This document shows, piece by piece, positions 1 through 8,015 of a stretch of 34,490 nucleotides of DNA; the stretch's first letter is position 1, and every line of letters starts with the position of its first letter. The position numbers were made by a program, and so were the translations under genes. The stretch is from UBA11663 sp049616325 (GTDB taxonomy: Bacteria > Bacteroidota > Bacteroidia > Flavobacteriales_D > Sanyastnellaceae). Below the pieces are notes generated by a model, which saw only the letters and a list, made by a program, of their open reading frames with translations, was not told the origin of the DNA and did not search any database. The stretch spans positions 1 through 34,490 of the forward strand of contig JBMZHG010000021.1 in the NCBI GenBank assembly GCA_049616325.1, read 5' to 3'.

Positions 1-5
1 CTGGG

Positions 6-527
6 TCACTCGGCAGGAGGCGAAGCGGGCGCGACCAACGCGACGCTGTCGCGTGGGACAAAGTCGAGCGCCACGCTGTTGATGCAGTAACGAAGCCCCG
101 TAGGTGGGGGGCCGTCCTCAAACACGTGACCGAGGTGACCGCCGCAAGCGTTGCAGACAACTTCCATACGCCGCATGCCGTGGCTCAAATCGACATGCTC
201 CCCGACGCCTTCGGCCGCTGCTGGCGCGTAAAAGCTGGGCCACCCGCTGTTGCTTTTGAATTTGGCTCCGGAATCGAAGAGATGCGCTCCGCAGCCCATG
301 CAGACGTAGACTCCGTCTTCGTCGTGCAGCCAGAATTCGCCTGAGAACCTCGGTTCGGTTCCCTGCTCCCGCAAGACGCGGTAAGCGTCGGGACTCAGCA
401 CGCCGCACCAGCTGGACGCGCGTAGGCTGTCGGTGGAAAGGGTGGCTGAATCTGGAGCGGGTTCTTGGGCATGGCATCCCGAGAGGGCCGCGAGAGCCGT
501 CAAGGCGAAAAAGGACAAACGGGTCAT
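6..527 (-). CDS. msrB: Peptide-methionine (R)-S-oxide reductase, lipoprotein form
   Basis: Reduces the R-epimer of methionine sulfoxide in proteins. The 173-residue product begins with a hydrophobic signal ending in a lipobox (LSGC near residue 18), so it is predicted to be a lipoprotein acting outside the cytoplasm. The MsrB fold follows: a first zinc-type pair CMGCG, the GWPSFY motif, a second pair CNACGGHLGHVF, then RYCINSVALDF, whose Cys is the catalytic residue in this family. All key Cys residues are present. Its ATG overlaps the TGA of uvrA as ATGA (524-527), so the two genes are probably co-transcribed and translationally coupled. The reading frame is complete at the left edge. Identification is firm; the envelope location is inferred from the signal. 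Confidence 0.95.
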   Translation of the reverse strand: MTRLSFFALTALAALSGCHAQEPAPDSATLSTDSLRASSWCGVLSPDAYRVLREQGTEPRFSGEFWLHDEDGVYVCMGCGAHLFDSGAKFKSNSGWPSFYAPAAAEGVGEHVDLSHGMRRMEVVCNACGGHLGHVFEDGPPPTGLRYCINSVALDFVPRDSVALVAPASPPAE

Positions 528-3313
528 GCTTGTGCGAGTTTGGGGGCGAGGTGCTTGGCGGTGAGGGAGTCGACGTTTTGGGCCAAACTTTCGGGTGTTC
601 CAGCATGCACGAGGTTGCCCCCGCGTTTGCCGCCTTCCGGTCCGAGATCAAGCACCCAGTCAGCGCATTTGATCACGTCGAGGTGGTGTTCAATCACCAC
701 CACCGAATGGCCCTGCCCCAGGAGGGCTTCGAAGGATTCGAGAAGTTTGGCGACGTCGTGCACGTGCAGGCCCGTCGTGGGCTCGTCAAAGACGAAGAGG
801 GTGTGGCCTTGTCGGTCGCCGCGAGCGAGGAAGGCGGCGAGCTTGATGCGTTGCGCTTCGCCGCCGCTGAGCGTGTTGGAACCCTGGCCAAGGGCCACGT
901 AGCCCAGGCCGACGTCTTGGAGGGGTTGGAGCTTGGCGAGAAGGCGACGGATCGTGGCGGAGGGCTTCTTGCCGGGTTCCGGGGCGAAGAAGAGGAGGGC
1001 GTCGTCGACCGTCATGGTCAGGATTTCGTGCACGTTTTTGCCTTGGTAGGTGACCTCCAACACGTGGTCCTGGAAGCGTTTGCCGCGGCATTCGTCGCAC
1101 AGGAGTTTGAGGTCGGCCATGAATTGCATGCCCACAGTGACGTAGCCTTCGCCTTCGCACGATTCGCACCGACCTCCGGAGATGTTGAAGCTGAAGTGCG
1201 AAGGTTTGAGGCCGCGCGCCTTCGCGTGGGAGGTGTCGGAGAGCAAAGAGCGGATTTCGTCAAAGGCCTTGACGTAGGTCACGGGGTTGGAGCGGGAGCT
1301 TTTGCCGATCGGGTTTTGGTCCACGAATTCCAGGTGCTCCAGGGTCCGCAAGTCGCCTTCCAGCCCGGAACACCCCTTGGGACTTCCTCCAAACCCGTCG
1401 AGTTCCGCTTGGACCGCCGGGACGAGGATTTGGGTGACGAGTGAGCTTTTGCCGGAGCCGCTCACGCCCGTCACGGCAACCAAGGAACGGAGCGGGACGG
1501 TGGCGTCAAAGCCTTTGAGGTTGTTGGCTCGAACCTCCTTGAGGACGAGTTTGTCGCGGACCGGCCGGCGTTTGGCTGGCACGGCAATTTGTTGCCTTCC
1601 GTTGCGGTAGGCTGCCGTCAAGGAGGGGTGATCTTCATCAAGCTCTGCCAGGCCTTGGTGGGACCCACTGAACACCACTTCGCCGCCGAAGGAGCCTGCA
1701 AAGGGCCCCATGTCCACCACGTGATCTGCGGCGGTGACAATGTCGTCGTCGTGCTCGACCACCACCACGGTGTTGCCTTGGTTCCGAAGGCGGTGAAGCA
1801 CACCGATGAGTTGGGCGGTGTCTTCCGGGTGAAGGCCGATGCTGGGCTCGTCAAGGACGTAGGTGCTGCCAACCAACGCACTCCCGACGCACGAGCTCAG
1901 GGCGATGCGCTGAGATTCGCCACCACTTAACGTGGGGCTGCTTCGCAAAAGTGTCAGGTAGCCCAACCCCAAATCGAGAAGGCATTGCAACCGGGATTCG
2001 ATTTCCCACAACAGACGCTCGGCGACGCGACGGTCGTTCTCGGCCAAATCCCAGCTTTTCAACGTGGCAAGGGCTTCGTCGATTGGCATGGCCAGGAACT
2101 GGGGAAGCGTGTGGTCTCCCACGAACACGTTGTGCGTGTCTTTGCCAAGCCGCGTGCCTTTGCAGGTGCTGCAGAGCGTTCTGCCGCGGTAGCGGCTGAT
2201 CATGACTCGGTTTTGGATCTTGTAGCTCTTGGCCTCGAGGGTGGCAAAAAACGCATGGATGCCTTTGAAATGTGCACATCCGTTCCAGACCAAATCTTGC
2301 TGAGCTTCAGTCAACTCGTGCCAAGGAACGTGCACCGGGAGACCGGCCTCGGCGGCGCCCATCAACAGGCGGTCCCGCCAGCGGCCCGTTCGCTCGCCAC
2401 GCCAAGGCGCCACGGCGCCGTCGTACAGGCTTTTGGTCGGGTCGGGGACGACCTTGTCCGGGTCGATGCCCAGGACGTGGCCGTATCCTTCGCACGTGCT
2501 GCACGCACCGACAGGGCTGTTGAAGTTGAACATGTCCGGTGTCGGCTCCGGGAAGAGGATCCCGTCCCGTTCGAACCGGTCGTTGAATTCCCGACACGTG
2601 GGCTCACCGTCGTCGCCCACGCTCCAAAGCTGGCATCGTCCGCCCCCTTCAAAGAACGCCGTCTCGACGCTGTCCGCCACGCGTCCGGGGTCTTCTTGAG
2701 CCGAGATCGGGGAGAAGCGGTCGATGACCAGCCCGAGAACGGCCTCGGGCTTGACGTCTTCGAGGCGGACAGCCCCGTCTGTGGTCCACACCCGCGAATA
2801 GCCCTGTTGTTGCAGGACGCGCAGGTGGTCTTCGGCGGAACGGTCGGCACGTGCTTGCAAGGGAGCGACGACCATCAAGCGGTCGGTGGTGCTCGTCAGG
2901 ACTGCGTCGACCACGTCGGTTGCGCGGTCTTTGCGGACGACCTCCCCCGAGACCGGGGATCGGGTTTCACCCACCCGCGCGAACAACATGCGCAAGTGGT
3001 CGAGGACTTCGGTTCGGGTGCCTACCGTGCTTCGGGGACCGCCGGCGGCACTGCGCTGCTCAATCGCCACGGCGGGGGAGAGGCCGTCGATGCGGTCGAC
3101 GTCGGGCTTCTCAAGACGGCCCAGGAACTGGCGCGCGTAAGAGCTCAGGCTTTCCACGTAGCGGCGCTGGCCTTCCGCGTACAACGTGTCGAACGCGAGG
3201 CTGCTTTTGCCTGAGCCGCTCAGACCCGTCACCACAGTCAGTTTCTCCTTGGGGATGCTGACGTGGACGTCCTTCAGGTTGTGGACGCGGGCGCCGTGGA
3301 TGTCAATCTTCAT
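524..3313 (-). CDS. uvrA: Excinuclease ABC subunit A (UvrA family)
   Basis: ATP-dependent damage-recognition subunit of nucleotide excision repair. Two ABC ATPase halves are visible: Walker A GLSGSGKSSL near the N-terminus and GVSGSGKSSL in the second half, with signatures LSGGESQRI and LSGGEAQRI. Zinc modules are present (CSTCEGYG with CSTCKG; CESCEGEG with CDECRG). At about 929 residues it matches canonical UvrA length and keeps the UvrB-interacting region, so it is not a shortened class II UvrA. Bacteroidota often carry UvrA paralogues; the residues around SAAGGPRSTVGTRTEV look more like a paralogue than the housekeeping copy, but I cannot settle this. The ATG at 3313 is preferred over a GTG at 3328 because a -7-like box lies at 3331-3338, which would leave almost no transcript before the GTG. 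Confidence 0.95.
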   Translation of the reverse strand: MKIDIHGARVHNLKDVHVSIPKEKLTVVTGLSGSGKSSLAFDTLYAEGQRRYVESLSSYARQFLGRLEKPDVDRIDGLSPAVAIEQRSAAGGPRSTVGTRTEVLDHLRMLFARVGETRSPVSGEVVRKDRATDVVDAVLTSTTDRLMVVAPLQARADRSAEDHLRVLQQQGYSRVWTTDGAVRLEDVKPEAVLGLVIDRFSPISAQEDPGRVADSVETAFFEGGGRCQLWSVGDDGEPTCREFNDRFERDGILFPEPTPDMFNFNSPVGACSTCEGYGHVLGIDPDKVVPDPTKSLYDGAVAPWRGERTGRWRDRLLMGAAEAGLPVHVPWHELTEAQQDLVWNGCAHFKGIHAFFATLEAKSYKIQNRVMISRYRGRTLCSTCKGTRLGKDTHNVFVGDHTLPQFLAMPIDEALATLKSWDLAENDRRVAERLLWEIESRLQCLLDLGLGYLTLLRSSPTLSGGESQRIALSSCVGSALVGSTYVLDEPSIGLHPEDTAQLIGVLHRLRNQGNTVVVVEHDDDIVTAADHVVDMGPFAGSFGGEVVFSGSHQGLAELDEDHPSLTAAYRNGRQQIAVPAKRRPVRDKLVLKEVRANNLKGFDATVPLRSLVAVTGVSGSGKSSLVTQILVPAVQAELDGFGGSPKGCSGLEGDLRTLEHLEFVDQNPIGKSSRSNPVTYVKAFDEIRSLLSDTSHAKARGLKPSHFSFNISGGRCESCEGEGYVTVGMQFMADLKLLCDECRGKRFQDHVLEVTYQGKNVHEILTMTVDDALLFFAPEPGKKPSATIRRLLAKLQPLQDVGLGYVALGQGSNTLSGGEAQRIKLAAFLARGDRQGHTLFVFDEPTTGLHVHDVAKLLESFEALLGQGHSVVVIEHHLDVIKCADWVLDLGPEGGKRGGNLVHAGTPESLAQNVDSLTAKHLAPKLAQA

Positions 3314-3330
3314 TGCAGTTTTTAACACGT

Positions 3331-3338
3331 CGAAGGTA
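3331..3338 (-). promoter_or_regulatory. -7 element, uvrA-msrB promoter candidate
   Basis: Reads TACCTTCG on the minus strand, one base from the Bacteroidota -7 consensus TAnnTTTG, 17 nt before the uvrA ATG. No clear -33 box is seen. Confidence 0.4.
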
Positions 3339-3500
3339 CCTGAGGTTTGGTCTTGCGAGTTAAAAAGAGTACTTTAGGTCTCGTTCGGTTGAACCCTTTT
3401 AACGCATCGCGATAGACACACTCGACTCCAGTCCAATTTCATGAAGCTCCTACGCTGGGACCGTCCCGGCGGAAGAACGTGAACTTAAACGAGTTGTGTC

Positions 3501-4085
3501 ATGCATGCATCCCAAACCGACCGCGAGCTCATCCGCGCGTACAGAAACGGCGACGAGCGCTCCTTCGAAACGTTGTTGAACCGCTACCAGCAGGGAGTCT
3601 TCACCAAGATTCATTTTGTGGTGCGCGACGGAGAAATTGCCAATGACCTCTTCCAAGACGTGTGGATCAAGGTGGTCCAAATCCTGAAATCCGGCAGGTA
3701 CGTCGAGGAAGGGAAGTTTGGGCCGTGGGTGATGCGCATTGCGCACAACGCCGCCATCGATCACTTCCGCCGGAACCGCAAGCGCCGCATGGTTCGCCCT
3801 ACGGACGAGTTCGACATCTTTGAGACGCTTTCTCACGACGCGCCGAGCGTGGAGGAGCGCCTGGTGGAAGGAGAGATCATGGACGAATTGCGCCAGCTGT
3901 TGCCGGACTTGCCCGAAGAACAGCAACAAGTGGTGCAGATGCGGCTCGAGTACAACTTGAGCTTCAAGGAAATCGCAGAGGAGACCAACGTGAGCATCAA
4001 CACGGCGTTGGGCCGGATGCGTTACGCGCTAATCAACCTCCGCCGCATGGTGGAAGACCAAAACCTGGTGCTCACCCCGAGGTGA
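3501..4085 (+). CDS. RNA polymerase sigma-70 family (ECF-like) factor
   Basis: A 194-residue sigma factor with only regions 2 and 4. Region 2 lies around residues 25-95 (FQDVWIKVV, then a basic segment FRRNRKRR). Region 4 lies around 125-190, with a helix-turn-helix at SFKEIAEETNVSINTALGR. No anti-sigma gene is adjacent, so it does not look like a classical FecI/FecR pair. Instead a terminator-like hairpin and a 60-residue gene follow on the same strand. From memory, flavobacteria have a widely conserved sigma gene followed by such a small ORF, which would make this a housekeeping-type ECF factor; that link is recall, not a search. Upstream, 3314-3500 holds only the divergent promoter region, and I find no convincing -7 box for this gene. 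Confidence 0.92.
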   Translation: MHASQTDRELIRAYRNGDERSFETLLNRYQQGVFTKIHFVVRDGEIANDLFQDVWIKVVQILKSGRYVEEGKFGPWVMRIAHNAAIDHFRRNRKRRMVRPTDEFDIFETLSHDAPSVEERLVEGEIMDELRQLLPDLPEEQQQVVQMRLEYNLSFKEIAEETNVSINTALGRMRYALINLRRMVEDQNLVLTPR

Positions 4086-4110
4086 GGATCGCCTGTTTCA
4101 TGATTTGGCC

Positions 4111-4143
4111 AAGGGCGCACACAATACGGTGCGCCCTTCTTCG
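4111..4143 (+). terminator. Strong hairpin after the sigma gene
   Basis: Perfect 10-bp inverted repeat (AAGGGCGCAC at 4111-4120, complement at 4129-4138) with an 8-nt loop, followed by a T-rich stretch. It lies between the sigma stop codon and the small downstream gene. It could end the sigma transcript or partly attenuate read-through. Confidence 0.7.
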
Positions 4144-4173
4144 TTGTAGGGGAGAACTGTCAAACCCCCATTC

Positions 4174-4356
4174 ATGAATTCACTCTTCTCCGACGCTCTT
4201 TTTTCTTGCAACGAACCTTCCGCTCACGAAGCGGAGAGCACCTTTGACGCCTGGGCTCAGCCCCGTCCTTCAAGTCTCGACAACATTTTGCGGTTTTCTC
4301 AGTCGTACAAGTCCGTAACCACGTCGCTTGGTGAGGTGGGATTGACCCAAAACTGA
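4174..4356 (+). CDS. Small protein downstream of sigma factor
   Basis: Encodes 60 residues with no signal peptide or membrane segment. The C-terminal half (SSLDNILRFSQSYKSV, then a beta-like end finishing in LTQN) resembles, from memory, small flavobacterial proteins containing a NILxFSxxY-type segment and encoded just after a conserved sigma factor. The order sigma, hairpin, small gene on one strand suggests linked expression. Function unknown. The ATG at 4174 has no upstream alternative that is better supported. The main evidence is position plus the recognisable C-terminal pattern, so confidence is moderate. Confidence 0.6.
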   Translation: MNSLFSDALFSCNEPSAHEAESTFDAWAQPRPSSLDNILRFSQSYKSVTTSLGEVGLTQN

Positions 4357-4388
4357 GGACAGCTTCTTGGTTGGTGGGCGCGGCCAGC

Positions 4389-5747
4389 TCAGCTTTGCCG
4401 GGCCACCCACGAGGGGTTGCGCTGAATTTGTTCGCGCAAACGGGCGTCCAACGTGGACGAGGGCGCGACAGGGTGCAGTCCTAGGGAGAGGTCCCGAAGT
4501 CGTTCTTGTCCCTCGGCGGAGCTCGGGTCAACCGCCAAATCCTCGGCCTCGACGAACCCGTATCCGCGAACGTGACCGTCCAACACCGCAATGAGCCCGC
4601 GCTCGTCCGACGTTCGACCAGCCTCGACGAACCAACCCGAGGCCACATTCTTCCATTCCAACATTGCCTTTGAAAAGCGATCGTTGTGCACGTCTTCGCC
4701 GACCGGTTGGGCAGAGCTCCACGTTCCGAGTCCCATCCATTCGGAGTTCAAGGCGTGCGCAAGCGTTTGTTCGTGCAGCCAAGCGCGCGCACTCGCTTCG
4801 GAATGAAAGGTCCGAACGGCATCGCGCGCACTGCCTTGCGCTCGAATTGCCAGGCGGTTGCGTCCTTGCCGATCGACGTAATGCACCACGGTTCGGTAGG
4901 CCTTGGGTTGTTTTTGGGCTCGGTTGAGGGGCGGCCAATGCGCGCGAATTCGCACGTCCTCCATCACGGCGGCCATCCATTCGCTGCCGGCCAACTCGTG
5001 TTTCAAGGCGCGCATGTCACGGAGCAACACTTGACGCTTGGTCGAAGCCGTCGTTCCTGAAAAGTGGCTGCGAACCCGCTGCTGAAGTCGAATGCTCATG
5101 CCGATGTACAGGGGCTTTCCAGAACCGTCTAGGAACCAATACACGCCCGGTTCGTCCGGGAGGGCGTCAAATTCTGCAGCTGGGACGTGCTGGGGCATCC
5201 AGTTTTCGCGCGTGCCGCGCTTGAGCGCGTCCGCGATGGCGGACTCCCCGCGCTCCGACGCCGCGATGCGATGGAACAGTTGGACGGTTGCTTCGACGTC
5301 GCCCATGGCGCGGTGTCGGTTGATGTGTCGGATGTCCAAGGCGTCGCAGAGCGGCCCCAGCCCGTACCTCGGGAGTCCGGGAAAGGCCTTGCGGGCGAGT
5401 CGGACGGTGCAGAGTTTGGGTCGGCTCCACGACGTACCCAGGGCCTCAAAATGCCCGCGAATGAACGCGTAGTCGAAGCCCACGTTGTGCGCCACAAAGA
5501 CGCAATCCGCCAGCATTTCCGCCACCTTGTCGGCGACCTCCCCAAAGCCCGGCGCCTCCTCGACCATCTCGTTGGAGATGCCGGTGAGCGCCTCGATGCG
5601 GGGAGGGATGTGCTCGAAGGGGTTGATCAGGGACGACCAGCGGTCGAGTTCTGTGTTGCCGTCGGTGACCACGATGCCGATCTCCGTGATGCCCCGCGAC
5701 TTGGCGGAGCCTCCTGTGGTCTCGATGTCAACGACGGCGTACTTCAC
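4389..5747 (-). CDS. DEDDh exonuclease fused to GIY-YIG nuclease domain
   Basis: An N-terminal 3'-5' exonuclease of the DNA polymerase III epsilon type (residues about 3-170): Exo I VVDIETTGG, Exo II around HNVGFDYAF, and Exo III with the HRAMGDVEAT end, so the DEDDh catalytic set looks complete. A GIY-YIG nuclease domain of the UvrC/Cho kind follows (about 200-280: GVYWFLDGSGKPLYIGMS, with downstream Arg and Glu). The last ~170 residues are a less conserved accessory region. This fusion is known in Bacteroidota and is thought to act in DNA repair. I chose the GTG at 5747 because the exonuclease domain begins at once (KYAVVDIE). ATGs at 5825 and 5807 would add a non-homologous leader and run over the start of the divergent cyclophilin gene. 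Confidence 0.88.
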   Translation of the reverse strand: MKYAVVDIETTGGSAKSRGITEIGIVVTDGNTELDRWSSLINPFEHIPPRIEALTGISNEMVEEAPGFGEVADKVAEMLADCVFVAHNVGFDYAFIRGHFEALGTSWSRPKLCTVRLARKAFPGLPRYGLGPLCDALDIRHINRHRAMGDVEATVQLFHRIAASERGESAIADALKRGTRENWMPQHVPAAEFDALPDEPGVYWFLDGSGKPLYIGMSIRLQQRVRSHFSGTTASTKRQVLLRDMRALKHELAGSEWMAAVMEDVRIRAHWPPLNRAQKQPKAYRTVVHYVDRQGRNRLAIRAQGSARDAVRTFHSEASARAWLHEQTLAHALNSEWMGLGTWSSAQPVGEDVHNDRFSKAMLEWKNVASGWFVEAGRTSDERGLIAVLDGHVRGYGFVEAEDLAVDPSSAEGQERLRDLSLGLHPVAPSSTLDARLREQIQRNPSWVARQS

Positions 5748-5793
5748 GTTGCGAAGATGGGACGGAGGGTCCGTAAGGAATGTACGTCGGGGG

Positions 5794-5801
5794 TATGTTT
5801 G
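5794..5801 (+). promoter_or_regulatory. -7 element, cyclophilin gene
   Basis: TATGTTTG is a perfect TAnnTTTG match ending 4 nt before the ATG at 5806, implying a leaderless or nearly leaderless mRNA. Confidence 0.65.
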
Positions 5802-5805
5802 TGCC

Positions 5806-6642
5806 ATGAAGTGGACCTGGGGCACGTTTGCGGCGTCCGCATTGGTCGCATTGCTTGCGGCATGCGGAGGGGACTCGGCTGGAGAGGTGTCTCATGCTGA
5901 ACCAGCCAAGGAAGTTTCCCAGCCTGCACCGAAGGTGGAGGTGGACGAACGCATTCGCCGCCTTGTGGCGTCGGATTTCCCGACGCTGGACGACACCAAT
6001 GCCGCGGCCTTTCTCGCCGAGTGGGGCGCCGCCCAAACCGAGAACCTCGTTGTCCTCGACACCAAGCACGGCCGAATCGTGGTGGAGTTGTTTGAGGACG
6101 TGCCAGTGCACCGCGCCAACTTCTTGTACAAAGTGTATCGCCGCTATTTTGACCCTGCCGAGTTCACGCGTGTGGTGCCGGACTTTGTGGTTCAGGGCGG
6201 CAACAGCGAGGAGGAGCGTCCCCAACAGCTCCGTTTTTTGATTGGCCAGCACACGCTCCCGGCTGAATTTCGCGCCGACCGCGTTCACGTGCGGGGAGCG
6301 CTGGCGATGTCGCGGAGCTACAACGAAAACCCCGACAAGCGTTCGTCCGGATACGATTTCTACATCGTCACAGGACGAAAGATCGGCGCCGAGGAGCTCG
6401 GACGCGTCCAGCGCGACGCAGGCCGAACTTACACGGCAGCCCAAGCACAGGCCTACGCCACGCAGGGCGGGGCGCCGCATTTGGACGGCGAGCACACGGT
6501 GTTTGGGCGCGTCGTGGAAGGGATGGGCGTGGTTGACCGCTTGGCCGCCACGCCGCGGGACGCGAGCGACTGGCCGGTGGAGCGCCTGGAGGTCCGCATG
6601 AACTTCGCCAGCGAGGCCCCCGCGGTTCCCGCGCCGTTTTGA
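5806..6642 (+). CDS. Cyclophilin-type peptidyl-prolyl isomerase, lipoprotein
   Basis: Catalyses cis-trans isomerisation of proline bonds, here in the periplasm or at a membrane surface. The 278-residue product starts with a signal peptide and a lipobox (LLAAC). After a linker of about 60 residues comes the cyclophilin domain (about 80-275): TKHGRIVVELFEDVPVHRANF, then FTRVVPDFVVQGG, GALAMSR, SSGYDFYIVTG and HTVFGRVVEGMGVVDRL. The Arg, Phe and Gln of the family active site (FTRVV, FVVQGG) are present. An insertion sits between the GGNS and GALAMSR segments, as is usual in Bacteroidota versions. A longer open frame upstream is only the opposite strand of the nuclease gene. The gene ends 3 bp from the convergent dehydrogenase gene with no terminator between. 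Confidence 0.93.
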   Translation: MKWTWGTFAASALVALLAACGGDSAGEVSHAEPAKEVSQPAPKVEVDERIRRLVASDFPTLDDTNAAAFLAEWGAAQTENLVVLDTKHGRIVVELFEDVPVHRANFLYKVYRRYFDPAEFTRVVPDFVVQGGNSEEERPQQLRFLIGQHTLPAEFRADRVHVRGALAMSRSYNENPDKRSSGYDFYIVTGRKIGAEELGRVQRDAGRTYTAAQAQAYATQGGAPHLDGEHTVFGRVVEGMGVVDRLAATPRDASDWPVERLEVRMNFASEAPAVPAPF

Positions 6643-6645
6643 GCG

Positions 6646-7227
6646 TCAAGATGCCTTGTCGCGGAAGTGACGCGTAAGGGCGCGCAGGGTGGCTTGTTTT
6701 TGGGCGAAATCGCCTTTCAATTCCCGCCGCAATGCCAGCAACTCGTCCAAGTTTTCTTCCACGTCGTTTGGGAGCACGTCCTCGAGCCATTCGCGCATGC
6801 GCTTGGCCAAAATCGGTGCTTTGCCGTCCGTGCTGATCGCCAGCTTCAACGAGCCGTTCGTTACGATGCCCCCCATGTAAAAGTCGCACCCTTCGGGCAC
6901 GTCCGCCACGTTCATGAGGTGGCCCATAAGGCGCCCGAGCCCCACCGACCAGCGCACCTCTCGAGGCTCCACGGTGGCCACGATGCTGATGTCGCTGCGA
7001 CCGAGGTCCCAAGGCCACGCGCGCCAACGGGGAATGAGGCGGACGCCGTCGTGGGCGTCAGCGAGCTTTTGGACGGGTTCCGAGAACGCCGAGGCGAACA
7101 CGCGAACGCGCGCGTGCGGGCTGCTCTTCAAGAGAAAGTGCAATTTCTCTTCGGCGATTTCAGACCCTCCGAAGACGTTGAACGTGAGGTTTTCCGGCTT
7201 GAGGAAGATGGGGAACTTGGTATTCAT
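6646..7227 (-). CDS. Precorrin-2 dehydrogenase / sirohydrochlorin ferrochelatase-like
   Basis: A Met8/CysG N-terminal-type enzyme (193 residues) for the last steps of siroheme synthesis: NAD-dependent oxidation of precorrin-2 and, in bifunctional members, iron insertion. The N-terminal Rossmann strand is FNVFGGSEIAEEKL; the usual third glycine of the GGG motif is replaced by Ser, which is unusual. Later conserved pieces are SIVATVEPREV, the NVADVPEGCDFYMGGIV segment and the ISTDGKAPILAKRMREWLE helix. It is the third gene of the sulfite reductase operon and makes the cofactor for the first. Its ATG lies 68 bp inside the end of the SUMT gene in another frame; a TTG at 7245 would lengthen that overlap. 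Confidence 0.88.
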   Translation of the reverse strand: MNTKFPIFLKPENLTFNVFGGSEIAEEKLHFLLKSSPHARVRVFASAFSEPVQKLADAHDGVRLIPRWRAWPWDLGRSDISIVATVEPREVRWSVGLGRLMGHLMNVADVPEGCDFYMGGIVTNGSLKLAISTDGKAPILAKRMREWLEDVLPNDVEENLDELLALRRELKGDFAQKQATLRALTRHFRDKAS

Positions 7228-8014
7228 GACTGAAGGTTGGAGCAATGGAACGAAGGGGAGTTGTGTGGGTTGAGAGGCGGTGGTTCACCACCTCACCGAG
7301 GACCAAAAGCGCAGGGTCGGCCACCCGATCGAGGTCTGTGCTCACGGCCCATTCTCGGGCGGTTCGAACGACGGTGCGCTGCTGGGGCAGGCTTCCCTCG
7401 GACACAACCGCCACAGGCATGTCACCTTTTCCGAGGTGGATCAGGTGGTTGGCAATTTCGCGCAGCCGTCGGCGCCCCATGAACACGACGAGCGTCGAGG
7501 AGGTGCGAAGGGCTTGCAGGAGGTCTTCGGTCAAGCGGCCGTCTTGGCCTGTCGCCGTCCCGAGCCACGCAGACGAGGCCACGCCACGCAGCGTCAAGGG
7601 GATGCCTGACAAGCCGGCCAACGAGGTGCCCGAGGAGATGCCCGGCACGTAGGTCCAAGGAAGGCCGAGCTTGTCGGCAAAAGCCAATTCTTCGCCCGCC
7701 CGCCCAAACACCATTGGATCGCCGCCTTTCAACCGCACGATGCGCAGGCCTTGTCGCGCTCCCTTTTCAATCCAGTCGTGGATCAGGGCCTGGGGGGTGC
7801 TGGTTTGGCCGGCACGCTTGCCCACACAGATTTTCACCGCCTGCGCTGGCGCATGTGCCAAGACGTCCTGATGCACCAGGCTGTCGTAGAGCACGAGATC
7901 AGCTTGTTCGAGGGCACGCGCCCCTTTGATCGTAAGCAACTCGGGGTCGCCCGGTCCTGCGCCCACCAACCATAGGTGAGCCTGCCGTTTCGAGAAAGGA
8001 AAGAAAGTGGTCAT
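7160..8014 (-). CDS. cobA: Uroporphyrinogen-III C-methyltransferase (SUMT)
   Basis: Uses two SAM to methylate uroporphyrinogen III to precorrin-2, the entry to siroheme. Conserved motifs are clear: LVGAGPGDPELLTIKGARAL at the N-terminus, LYDSLVH, VGKRAGQ, RLKGGDPMVFGRAGEE, and VPGISSGTSLAGLSGIPLTLRG. The ATG at 8014 lies 1 bp after the sulfite reductase stop codon, so the genes are one transcript. The protein (284 residues) is about 30 residues longer than a typical SUMT. The extra C-terminal tail after GEVVNHRL shows no family motif and reads through the first 68 bp of the next gene, which suggests a lost stop codon or a sequence error. Confidence 0.95.
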   Translation of the reverse strand: MTTFFPFSKRQAHLWLVGAGPGDPELLTIKGARALEQADLVLYDSLVHQDVLAHAPAQAVKICVGKRAGQTSTPQALIHDWIEKGARQGLRIVRLKGGDPMVFGRAGEELAFADKLGLPWTYVPGISSGTSLAGLSGIPLTLRGVASSAWLGTATGQDGRLTEDLLQALRTSSTLVVFMGRRRLREIANHLIHLGKGDMPVAVVSEGSLPQQRTVVRTAREWAVSTDLDRVADPALLVLGEVVNHRLSTHTTPLRSIAPTFSHEYQVPHLPQAGKPHVQRLRRV

Positions 8015-8015
8015 G

